Assembly: GCA_964628455.1 (NCBI GenBank)
Contig: CAZVPD010000012.1
Span: 1-41,898, forward strand
DNA from: JAQVWU01 sp964628455
GTDB lineage: Bacteria > Bacillota > Clostridia > Oscillospirales > CAG-272
Length of the DNA: 41,898 bases
Reading direction: 5' to 3'
The stretch's first letter is position 1. Every line of letters starts with the position of its first letter. Shown piece by piece: positions 1 through 7,043 of the stretch. A program made the position numbers and the translations under genes. The notes under the pieces were generated by a model, which made no database searches, had not been told where the DNA came from, and saw only the letters and a list, made by a program, of their open reading frames with translations.

Positions 1-231
1 CGATGAGCTACTCTTTTTTTCTTTCCGGGGGGGGCAGTTAGCTTTACAATCGGCCCGGATTATTTTTCCTGCGGAATGCATTTTATGCATATGGTAAAAA
101 TAACACTTGACCTATTAAATTTTTTATTGTATAATAATATTATAAATCGGCTTTTTGCCGATATCAGCCTTCCGGGCGGATATCTCCGGTCATCCATCCA
201 ATTTTTATTATCGAAAGAACGGGTATTTATA
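1..231. other. left-edge noncoding region
   Basis: I see no gene here. It begins with a T-run and an 8-G homopolymer near position 28-35, which could be the tail of a terminator from a gene outside the window. An inverted repeat ATGCAT-TTT-ATGCAT lies at 76-90, 16 bases before the -35 box of the promoter at 107-135. Reading frames extend upstream into this region from the first gene, but the promoter position shows they are not translated. Confidence 0.6.
107..135 (+). promoter_or_regulatory. sigma-A promoter of the M23-like gene
   Basis: TTGACC (107-112), a 17-base spacer and a perfect TATAAT (130-135). Transcription should start near 142, giving a leader of about 90 bases. This excludes the upstream in-frame ATG at 76 as the translation start. 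Confidence 0.85.
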
Positions 232-1866
232 ATGAAAGGTAAGCTGATAACCGCCGTATGTATTATTCTGCTGTTTTTACCTACATATATTGCGGTCGGA
301 TTTTATATAAATGCGCAGAATTCACCGGTCAGCGATAATGTCGTCGGTAAAATGATCCTAAGCGATATCGACGGCGGGACTTTTACATTTATAAGGGACT
401 CCGAAGAGACCGAGCCGGAAATGATTTCTTTCTTTGTAAAAATGAATGACAACGCCGTTCCGGTGGATAATTTACCAGAACCGCTCAGGAATACGCCCGC
501 ATACACGGTGAATTATTACAGCTATAACCTGGAAACCACTTATAAATATTACTTTACGGCGGATCCCGGCGATGCCTATATGGTTGACAATGAAGGCAGG
601 ACATACGAGATTGCGGAAGACGACGCCAAAGCTTTTATCTCTTCGAAATACGCGGTAAGCCTGTATAAGGAAGCGGCGGCTCCGGTCATGACTCTGTCGG
701 GGGTCAATACGATTTTGCCTCAGTCTATGTCCTGGAAATATCGTCTGAGGGATAACGTCTACTCCGACGCGGTGGTTCCCATGACGGAGGTCCGCGATAC
801 TTTTGTGCTTGCCGGAAATCTTAATCTGAGTTTTGATATAGAACCGGATTATCTGTTCGTGACGATCCTCAACGGCGAAGAGATGATTTTCAGCGATCTT
901 TATTCGAATATAAGCGCAGCTGTGTTCAATGAAAACGCTGCGCTGACAGTCGGTGTAAAAGCCGAGTGGTATGAGGACGATGAGCGCGGCAGCTACGGGG
1001 AAGCCACCTATACTTTCATAGTGGATGTACAGGCTCCGGCGGAATTCTATCTGGGTGTATCGCAGATAGAACAGGGTGAATTTGTGGCGGTTACCGGGAA
1101 GAATGTCAAGGATCCCGCAGCCATCACCTTTGTTTCGACGCCCGATATCAACTTTACCCCGGTATTCTACCGTGACGGCGAATATGTCGTCGCCCTTGTG
1201 CCGGTCAATTATGACCTGGAATATTCACCGATGTATAAATTCACGATAACAAGCGGCGATTCGGTTACGGAACTCACCCTGGGTGTGATCAAAAAAGAAT
1301 TTAAATGGCGTGATTATGATGTGCCGGCGGAGATCATCGCCACTACGCGGACAGATTCGCTGATCAAGGCGTATAACGATGCGGTGGAACCGTATCTGAC
1401 CGCGAGCGAACCTGTGCGCTACTGGCTCCCCCAGACCAATTTCGTGATCCCCGCGCAGGGAACCGATATGGTAAAATCGGGTATAGGCGTTTACAGGACG
1501 CTGACGGCTACCGGACTCACCTACAGAAATCCGGGCGTCGACTTCCTCGTTACGGAAGGGACCAATGTGCTTGCCGCTTACGACGGGAAGATCGCGTATG
1601 CCGGCACGCAGACGATGTCGGGCCGCATCATCATCATCGAGCACGGTTTCGGTCTGAAATCGGTCTACTGGCATATGAGCAGCGTGTCGGTTGTCATGGG
1701 GGACCCCGTCAAAGCGGGGGATGTCATCGGCGTCGTCGGTTCGACCGGCTTTACGGCAGGAACCAACCTTCACTACGGACTGTATGTTTTCGGAACGCCC
1801 GTCAGCCCGTATGACCTGTGGGGCTGGGATGAAACGACCAACGCAATTGTCGTCGCGACGCCGTAA
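232..1866 (+). CDS. membrane-anchored protein with degenerate M23/LytM domain
   Basis: 544 residues from the ATG at 232, chosen because the promoter at 107-135 lies downstream of the earlier in-frame ATG. The N-terminus has one hydrophobic segment (about residues 5-27, signal anchor or signal peptide), so the rest is extracytoplasmic. A long beta-rich region of unknown function (about 35-395) precedes a C-terminal M23/LytM fold (about 425-530). The fold is recognisable from GVDF, YWHMSS, GxxIGxxGxTG-like and NLHYG blocks. Of the canonical zinc/catalytic set, D437, H481 and H514 are kept. The first zinc-ligand His is N433 and the first His of HxH is N512. Active LytM enzymes need both, so I infer a binding or regulatory role, as in SpoIIQ or EnvC-type degenerate LytM domains, rather than peptidoglycan cleavage. 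Monocistronic: the next gene has its own promoter. Confidence 0.8.
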   Translation: MKGKLITAVCIILLFLPTYIAVGFYINAQNSPVSDNVVGKMILSDIDGGTFTFIRDSEETEPEMISFFVKMNDNAVPVDNLPEPLRNTPAYTVNYYSYNLETTYKYYFTADPGDAYMVDNEGRTYEIAEDDAKAFISSKYAVSLYKEAAAPVMTLSGVNTILPQSMSWKYRLRDNVYSDAVVPMTEVRDTFVLAGNLNLSFDIEPDYLFVTILNGEEMIFSDLYSNISAAVFNENAALTVGVKAEWYEDDERGSYGEATYTFIVDVQAPAEFYLGVSQIEQGEFVAVTGKNVKDPAAITFVSTPDINFTPVFYRDGEYVVALVPVNYDLEYSPMYKFTITSGDSVTELTLGVIKKEFKWRDYDVPAEIIATTRTDSLIKAYNDAVEPYLTASEPVRYWLPQTNFVIPAQGTDMVKSGIGVYRTLTATGLTYRNPGVDFLVTEGTNVLAAYDGKIAYAGTQTMSGRIIIIEHGFGLKSVYWHMSSVSVVMGDPVKAGDVIGVVGSTGFTAGTNLHYGLYVFGTPVSPYDLWGWDETTNAIVVATP

Positions 1867-1919
1867 AACCGGCATATAATATAATTATTTTATAAACCGT
1901 ATTGTTTAATGCATATATC

Positions 1920-1948
1920 TTGACAGGATGACGAAATTGTGTTAGTAT
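1920..1948 (+). promoter_or_regulatory. sigma-A promoter of the small lipoprotein
   Basis: TTGACA (1920-1925), 17-base spacer, TAGTAT (1943-1948). It is followed 28 bases later by GGAGG and the ATG at 1984. Confidence 0.75.
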
Positions 1949-1983
1949 AAAGAAACACGATTAATTTAACGGAGGGTATCCAG

Positions 1984-2385
1984 ATGAAAAAAGTTGTTGC
2001 GCTGCTGATGATTATGATCTTATGTCTGCCTGTTGTCTTTATGACCGGATGTAAAGATCCGCTCAAGGAAAAAATGAATGAACTTGACGAAACATACGCG
2101 CTGCTCGGAACTCGCTATACACGTGCGGTCTATGTCTGTTCATTGGCCGGAGTTTACGGTGCCGAAGACCAGGAAGAACTGAACGCTAAATTCGATGAGT
2201 GGAAGTTAGACATCCAGGATGCCGGTGATACCGTTGCTTTAAGACTCGATTTTGACGAAGAAGAAATGGATTCCTATATCGCGGATTGGACAGCTTTGAT
2301 CGGAGAAATAGATGCCGTGATCGATCAGTATGAAGTGGAAGAGGAAACCGAAGCAGGCGAAACAGAAGCAGAGACCGCAGCTTGA
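1984..2385 (+). CDS. small lipoprotein, unknown function
   Basis: 133 residues with a strong ribosome site (GGAGG). A type II signal peptide covers residues 1-22, with a lipobox ending MTG-C23, so the protein should be lipidated and held on the outer face of the membrane. The mature part is short, highly charged and predicted mostly helical by eye. It ends in a Glu/Thr-rich tail (about 118-133) with repeated ETEAxET units. I do not recognise a family. It has its own promoter and a hairpin terminator behind it, so it is probably a single-gene transcript. The fold is too small for a solute-binding protein. Confidence 0.75.
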   Translation: MKKVVALLMIMILCLPVVFMTGCKDPLKEKMNELDETYALLGTRYTRAVYVCSLAGVYGAEDQEELNAKFDEWKLDIQDAGDTVALRLDFDEEEMDSYIADWTALIGEIDAVIDQYEVEEETEAGETEAETAA

Positions 2386-2411
2386 TTTAATAAACAGGAA
2401 ATGTTTATCAT
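2382..2411 (+). promoter_or_regulatory. possible promoter of the alpha/beta hydrolase
   Basis: TTGATT (2382-2387), 18-base spacer, TATCAT (2406-2411). It overlaps the end of the preceding gene and sits just before a hairpin, so the hairpin would form the start of the new mRNA. Weaker than the other promoters here. Confidence 0.4.
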
Positions 2412-2416
2412 ACAGG

Positions 2417-2463
2417 ACCCCGGCATGACGATTCATTCATCGGACAGCCGGGGTTCATTTTAT
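2417..2463 (+). terminator. terminator after the small lipoprotein
   Basis: 8-bp perfect stem ACCCCGGC (2417-2424) / GCCGGGGT (2447-2454) with a 22-base loop, then a T-rich run ending near 2463. The loop is long for an efficient terminator, so read-through into the hydrolase gene is possible. Confidence 0.6.
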
Positions 2464-2483
2464 CATAAAAAGGGATCCGGAAT

Positions 2484-3200
2484 ATGAAAATCGGAAAAAT
2501 CCTGATGAAAGCGTCCCTCTCCCTGACGGCAGCCGTTTTGTTGATTTTTACGGCATTTTATATATACACGCTGAATGACTATGAAGCGGATGCTTTTATC
2601 AGGGATATCGCCGCCGAAGAGACAGGGAGCCTTGAAAAGCGGGATCGTTACACCTTGATTTATCCCGCCGCGGAAAATGACAGAAAAACCGCCCTGATTT
2701 TTTATCCGGGCGGTAAAGTGCAGGACACGGCTTATCTCCCGCTTCTCATAAAGCTTTCGGAGAAAGGTATCACCTGCGTCCTGGTAAAAATGCCCTTCAA
2801 TCTTGCCGTATTCGGCATTGATGCGGCGGATGACGTTTACGGAATGCTGCCGGACATCGAAAACTGGTATATAGGGGGGCATTCACTCGGCGGCGCTATG
2901 GCCGGGGCGTATGCTGAAAAAAACGCCGGAAGGTTAAGCGGGCTGATCCTGCTTGCCGCCTATCCGGCAGGCAGTCCCGACATTCCGGCGATAGCCGTAT
3001 ACGGGAGTGAGGACCTGATTCTGGACAGATCCGAAATAAGCGGAGATACGGAAATAATCGTCATACAGGGGGGGAACCACGCCGGGTTCGGTTATTACGG
3101 GGATCAGAAAGGGGACGGCACGGCCTCTTTGACCCGGGAGGAACAGCAGCTGCGGGCAGCTCAAGCCGTCTTCGGATTCATAAACGGCAGCAAAGGGTAA
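2484..3200 (+). CDS. membrane-anchored alpha/beta hydrolase
   Basis: 238 residues. An N-terminal hydrophobic segment (about 9-30) anchors it or acts as signal, placing the domain outside the membrane. The rest is an alpha/beta-hydrolase fold of the Abhydrolase_5 (PF12695) kind. The strand ALIFYPGG is followed by the nucleophile elbow GGHSLGG with S134. The acid is probably D177 (YGSEDLILD) and the base H199 (GGNHAGFGYY). All three triad members are present, so it should be an active esterase-like enzyme; the substrate cannot be read from sequence. The ribosome site is AAGGGA before the ATG. It converges on the aspartate-semialdehyde dehydrogenase gene and shares a bidirectional terminator with it. 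Confidence 0.8.
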   Translation: MKIGKILMKASLSLTAAVLLIFTAFYIYTLNDYEADAFIRDIAAEETGSLEKRDRYTLIYPAAENDRKTALIFYPGGKVQDTAYLPLLIKLSEKGITCVLVKMPFNLAVFGIDAADDVYGMLPDIENWYIGGHSLGGAMAGAYAEKNAGRLSGLILLAAYPAGSPDIPAIAVYGSEDLILDRSEISGDTEIIVIQGGNHAGFGYYGDQKGDGTASLTREEQQLRAAQAVFGFINGSKG

Positions 3201-3210
3201 AATTCCGAAA

Positions 3211-3256
3211 AAAATAAAAACCGCAGCCTGTTAAATCGTAAAGGCTGCGGTTTTTT
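3211..3256. terminator. bidirectional terminator between convergent genes
   Basis: 9-bp stem CCGCAGCCT (3221-3229) / AGGCTGCGG (3242-3250), a T-run on the + side (3251-3256) and an A-rich run before it (3211-3220) that serves the opposite strand. It can end both the hydrolase and the asd transcripts. Confidence 0.85.
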
Positions 3257-3262
3257 GATATT

Positions 3263-4351
3263 TTAATCAAGCATGTTCATGGCGGCCAGCAGTTCGGCTG
3301 TCAGCAGTGAACCTCCGGCGGCTCCCCGGAGCGTATTGTGCGACAGGCCTATAAATTTCCAGTCGAATACCGTGTCCTCGCGAAGGCGTCCGGCGGTAAT
3401 GCCCATGCCCCCGTAAATGTCGCGGTCGGTGAAAGTCTGCGGACGGCTGCTTTCGTCAAAATACGTGATGAACTGCCCGGGCGCCGAAGGAAGACCGAGT
3501 ATCTGAGGCGGACCTTTATAACCGGACCAGGCCGACAGGATCTGTTCTTTCGTCGGTTTTGTTTTAAACGACATGAATACCGCAGCCATATGACCGTCGG
3601 TTACGGGCACCCGGATGCACTGTGTGGTGATCAGCGGCGAGTGTGCGGGTATGATGACGCCGTCCTCCGTATGACCCCATATGCGAAGGGGCTCCCGTTC
3701 GCTCTTCTCCTCTTCGCCGCCGATATACGGGATCACGTTGTCGATCATCTCCGGCCAGTCGCGGAACGATTTGCCCGCGCCCGAAATCGCCTGATAGGTC
3801 GTTGCGGTCACAATGGTAGGCTCAAAAGAAAGCAGCGGGGTCAGCTGCGGAACATAACTCTGAATGGAGCAGTTGGGTTTTACGACGATAAATCCGCGCC
3901 TGGTCCCCAGCCGCTTCTTCTGATGGGAGACGGCATCCAGATGGGCGCTGTTTATTTCGGGGATCAGCATCGGAACATCCGGTGTCCAGCGGTTTGCGGA
4001 ATTGTTGGACACAACGGGGATCTCCGCTTTGGCATAGGCTTCCTCAAGGGTCAGGATATCCGCTTTGGGCATATCGACCGCGCAGAATATGAAATCCGTG
4101 TCCCTGCCCACCGATGCGATATCGGCTGCGTCGCGCACCTGCATTTTTTTATAGCATTCGGGCAGGGGTACGGACAGTTTCCATCGTCCGGCTACCGCGT
4201 CGCCGTAGCTCTGACCCGCGGAACGGCTGCTGGCAGCCAGCACGGTGACATCAAAATACGGATGATTTTCAAGAAGTATCAAAAAGCGCTGGCCGACCAT
4301 TCCTGTCGCGCCGATTACGCCGGCACGTAGTTTTTTTTGTATAGAATGCAT
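3263..4351 (-). CDS. asd: aspartate-semialdehyde dehydrogenase
   Basis: 362 residues. Reduces L-aspartyl-4-phosphate to aspartate semialdehyde with NADPH, the branch point to lysine/diaminopimelate, threonine and methionine. The N-terminal Rossmann motif is GATGMVG (14-20). The catalytic cysteine is C161 in VKPNCSIQSYVPQL, and the substrate-binding block contains SGAGKSFRDWPEMIDN. The length and the PNCSIQ form fit the archaeal/fungal-type Asd subfamily, which also occurs in many Clostridia. The ribosome site is GAGGG. It has a perfect-consensus promoter (4420-4448) overlapped by an inverted repeat. No other aspartate-family genes are adjacent, so it is probably transcribed alone. Confidence 0.93.
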   Translation of the reverse strand: MHSIQKKLRAGVIGATGMVGQRFLILLENHPYFDVTVLAASSRSAGQSYGDAVAGRWKLSVPLPECYKKMQVRDAADIASVGRDTDFIFCAVDMPKADILTLEEAYAKAEIPVVSNNSANRWTPDVPMLIPEINSAHLDAVSHQKKRLGTRRGFIVVKPNCSIQSYVPQLTPLLSFEPTIVTATTYQAISGAGKSFRDWPEMIDNVIPYIGGEEEKSEREPLRIWGHTEDGVIIPAHSPLITTQCIRVPVTDGHMAAVFMSFKTKPTKEQILSAWSGYKGPPQILGLPSAPGQFITYFDESSRPQTFTDRDIYGGMGITAGRLREDTVFDWKFIGLSHNTLRGAAGGSLLTAELLAAMNMLD

Positions 4352-4419
4352 AACCGAAACCCTCTTCTTTTGTATACCTGACTCATTTGGGGCAGCTCAG
4401 GCGAAAATAGCAATATATA

Positions 4420-4448
4420 ATTATAGCATATGCGGTGATCGTTGTCAA
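4420..4448 (-). promoter_or_regulatory. consensus sigma-A promoter of asd
   Basis: On the minus strand TTGACA (4448-4443), 17-base spacer, TATAAT (4425-4420), a perfect match. Leader of about 60 bases, too short for a lysine riboswitch. Confidence 0.9.
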
Positions 4449-4454
4449 TGATCA
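4436..4454. promoter_or_regulatory. inverted repeat over the asd -35 box
   Basis: TGATC (4436-4440), 9 bases, GATCA (4450-4454). The dyad covers the -35 hexamer, so a protein bound here would block the promoter. Candidate operator; the arms are only 5 bp. Confidence 0.35.
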
Positions 4455-4455
4455 T

Positions 4456-5706
4456 TTACGGGAAGGCAGGCAGGGAGGTTTCGCAGACGCGGCTTTCGGC
4501 AAGCGATTCGGTGATGGACATCTCGTCGCCGCCGCTTAAAAGGCAGTCCCGGAGCGCAGTCTGGTCAGGGAGCTTTTCGGCCGCATATCGGCCGCCGCAG
4601 GTTATGAAGTACCGGCAGCGCTTCAGGGAGACGCGCATCTGCTTTAAAATTTCAACCGTAATATTGGAATAGCGTCTCGCGGCGATGATTTTTTTGGCGT
4701 ATGTCACGCCGATGCCCGGCACGCGTATCAGCGTTTCGTAATCGGCCGTATTGATCTCAACGGGGTAAAGGCCGGGGTGGCGCAGTGCCCATGCCGCCTT
4801 GGGATCGATGTCCTGTTCCAGAAAAGGCGAGTTTTCCGGAGTCACGTCATCCGGGGTAAAGCCGTACAGCTGCATCAGACGGTCGGCCTGATATAAACGC
4901 GCCATACGCCAGTACGGAGTGATGACAAAAGGCATTTTATCATAGCCGTCCGCATCATGGTTATACCGGAAGGCGGTATAATAGACGCGCTTCAGCCGGT
5001 ATTTGTCATACAGTGCCCGGGAAAGCGTCATGATCGTACGGTCGTCTTCCCCCGTGCTTCCCGCCATCAGCTGAGTGGTCTGCGAATATGCGAAACGTTC
5101 CTTATCGTATTTTGCCGCCGCGATCTGTTCGGCAATACTGCCCATCGGCGTCAGAATGTTTTTTCTGTTTTTCTGTTTCGCGATGCGCGCGTATCCTTCG
5201 CTTCTGGCGACTTCGATATTGACCGACAGCCGGTCGGCGCCGATCCCCGTTTTGCGTATCAGAAGGGGGTCGGCTCCCGGCATGACTTTGGCGTGGATAA
5301 AACCGTGATAATGCTCTTCTTCGCGCATCATCCTCACGGTTTCGGCAATCAGCTCCTGTGTATAATCGGCGTTTTTACAGATGGCCGATGTGACAAAAAC
5401 CCCGTGCCCGTTCTCTTTGGCCATACCCGTCGCCAGACGGGCAAGTTCCCGGGGGTCGTTGCGGTAACCGCACCGTTCTCCGGTCAGACTGCTGCGGCAG
5501 CCGCAATAGGCGCAGTTGAAGACGCAGCCGCTGGCAACGAATGCTTTAGGAATCTTCGGCGGAGCGGATCTGCTCCTTATTCTCTCTGCGGCGTCAAGGG
5601 CCCTGTCGGCGGAGCAGCTTTCCGCGTCGAAATCCGACGCTATTTCAAAACGCGCGTCTTCTGCCATAAGGCGTATTTTATCGGCTGCCGTCAATACGGC
5701 CGGCAA
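4456..5706 (-). CDS. radical SAM protein with HhH tail (putative DNA modification/repair, TIGR03916-like)
   Basis: 416 residues from a TTG at 5706. The radical SAM cluster motif is C61-x3-C65-x2-C68 (CVFNCAYC), followed by a further cysteine at 70. A TIM-barrel-like core follows, with blocks such as NIEVARSEGY, QTTQLMAGSTGE and VYYTAFRY. A helix-hairpin-helix DNA-binding motif (about 317-345, VEINTADYETLIRVPGIG) lies near the C-terminus. This order matches the family annotated as putative DNA modification/repair radical SAM protein, which usually neighbours a uracil-DNA-glycosylase-like partner; none is present here. The start is uncertain. TTG 5706 has no good ribosome site, while an in-frame CTG at 5721 lies close behind a GGGGGCGG stretch, and an in-frame TTG at 5694 also fits family alignments. 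Confidence 0.85.
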   Translation of the reverse strand: MPAVLTAADKIRLMAEDARFEIASDFDAESCSADRALDAAERIRSRSAPPKIPKAFVASGCVFNCAYCGCRSSLTGERCGYRNDPRELARLATGMAKENGHGVFVTSAICKNADYTQELIAETVRMMREEEHYHGFIHAKVMPGADPLLIRKTGIGADRLSVNIEVARSEGYARIAKQKNRKNILTPMGSIAEQIAAAKYDKERFAYSQTTQLMAGSTGEDDRTIMTLSRALYDKYRLKRVYYTAFRYNHDADGYDKMPFVITPYWRMARLYQADRLMQLYGFTPDDVTPENSPFLEQDIDPKAAWALRHPGLYPVEINTADYETLIRVPGIGVTYAKKIIAARRYSNITVEILKQMRVSLKRCRYFITCGGRYAAEKLPDQTALRDCLLSGGDEMSITESLAESRVCETSLPAFP

Positions 5707-5764
5707 TAGGATATTAGCCAGCGCTGCCGCCCCCTTTTATATTCTGTCCGTATATTCCGATATA

Positions 5765-5792
5765 AGTATAACACATGCATAAAAAAAGACAA
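5765..5792 (-). promoter_or_regulatory. promoter of the radical SAM gene
   Basis: Minus strand TTGTCT (5792-5787), 16-base spacer, TATACT (5770-5765). The start would be near 5758, so the 5' leader is about 40-50 bases. Confidence 0.65.
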
Positions 5793-5875
5793 GAGACAAA
5801 ACGCATCAAAATAAAACCAAAAATATAGGTACAATGCACAAATAAGAAATAAAAAAGGAATACAACGGCGAATTA

Positions 5876-5912
5876 TGCAGAAAAACAGGGAAAGCCGGAA
5901 GGCTTTCCCTGT
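5876..5912 (-). terminator. terminator of galM
   Basis: Perfect 12-bp stem (5885-5896 with 5901-5912) closed by a 4-base loop that reads TTCC on the minus strand. A five-T run follows on the minus strand. A strong intrinsic terminator. Confidence 0.88.
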
Positions 5913-5925
5913 CGGTTTCGGGATA

Positions 5926-6942
5926 TCAGATCACGCCGAAGCGGAACTCGGTCGTATAATCGTATATATCGCCCGCGCGCAGAATACAGGACGGGAAGTC
6001 GGGCTGATTCGGGGAATCGGGGGCGAACTGCGTCTCGAGGCAGAACGCCGTGTGCGGCTTTTGCGGGACTCCTCCTTTAAACGGCACTTTTCCGGTCATC
6101 ATATTGGCTGTATAGAACTGCATGCCGGGGAGATCGGTCAGAACCTCCATGCACCGCCCGAATTTCGGTTCGCGGACTTCGGCGGCTTTCTTCAGTTTAC
6201 CGCTGTTTTTTAATACGAAGTTATGGTCATACGGTTCCGCGATCTCTTTGAAGCGGTTAAAATCGAATCGGGTTCCTTTGACGGGCTGATTGACGCCTGT
6301 CGGTATGAATTCGTCGTCTACCTCGGTTATAAAATCGCTGTCTATATACATGCGGTGCCCGCGTATATCGCCTGCGGCGTATCCTGCCAGGTTGAAATAC
6401 GAATGATTGGTCAGATTGCAGACCGTGTCTTTGGTCGAAAAAGCCTCGTAGCGGATGCGCAGGACGTTTGTGTCCCCGAAGGTATAGGTGACCGAAACTT
6501 TCAGACGGCCGGGATATCCTTCTTCCCCGTCTTCGCTGACATATTCCAGGATCAGCTGGTTTTCGTCGTCGCGCTCCACCGTCTCCGCGCTCCATATCTT
6601 GGCGTTGAATCCCTCGGCGCCCCCGTGCAGGTGATGGCGACCGCCCTCGTTCTTTGCCAGAACATACTCCTCTCCGTTGAGCTTGAACCGGCCGTTTGCT
6701 ATGCGGTTGCCGTACCGGCCGATCAGGGCTCCCTGATAACCGCCGCCGGTCAGATAGCCTTCGACGGTATCGAAGCCGCAGACGATATCCGCGATATTTT
6801 CACTGCGGTCCGGGACTTTCAGTTCGGCTATAATGCCTCCGAGATCCAGGATCTTCACGGATGACATAAACCTGTTTGTCAGGGTGTAGGCCGTGACCTC
6901 GCGCCCGTCCGGCATTTTTCCGAAAGATGATGCAGAAATCAT
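5926..6942 (-). CDS. galM: aldose 1-epimerase (mutarotase)
   Basis: 338 residues. Interconverts alpha and beta anomers of aldohexoses such as galactose or glucose, in the cytoplasm (no signal peptide). The family signatures are in order: GRYGNRIANGRF (75-86), the HLHGG block (104-108), catalytic acid H180 in NLTNHSYFNLAG, and catalytic base E303 in CLETQFAPDSPN. The length is normal. GGAGG lies 8 bases before the ATG. It follows the GH38 mannosidase gene on the same strand after 101 bp. No terminator is visible between them, so they probably share a transcript, which would let the epimerase process sugar released by the glycosidase. A TATAAT-like box occurs in the gap without a good -35. Confidence 0.93.
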   Translation of the reverse strand: MISASSFGKMPDGREVTAYTLTNRFMSSVKILDLGGIIAELKVPDRSENIADIVCGFDTVEGYLTGGGYQGALIGRYGNRIANGRFKLNGEEYVLAKNEGGRHHLHGGAEGFNAKIWSAETVERDDENQLILEYVSEDGEEGYPGRLKVSVTYTFGDTNVLRIRYEAFSTKDTVCNLTNHSYFNLAGYAAGDIRGHRMYIDSDFITEVDDEFIPTGVNQPVKGTRFDFNRFKEIAEPYDHNFVLKNSGKLKKAAEVREPKFGRCMEVLTDLPGMQFYTANMMTGKVPFKGGVPQKPHTAFCLETQFAPDSPNQPDFPSCILRAGDIYDYTTEFRFGVI

Positions 6943-7043
6943 AAAGAATTCCTCCGTTTTAATAATTTGATTATAATTTAATAAAGAATACTTTTCCGGC
7001 TTGTTGTTTTTTTCTTTTTTGAATATGGCGGAACAATCGGAGA

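Noticed and set aside
76..231. N-terminal extension of the M23-like protein from an ATG at 76
   Set aside because: A strong promoter with TATAAT at 130-135 lies inside this extension, so it cannot be in the mRNA; the signal segment begins properly at 232.
3338..4330. Long open frame on the + strand opposite asd
   Set aside because: Complete antisense overlap with a clear enzyme gene, no ribosome site, no recognisable domain; a GC-driven shadow.
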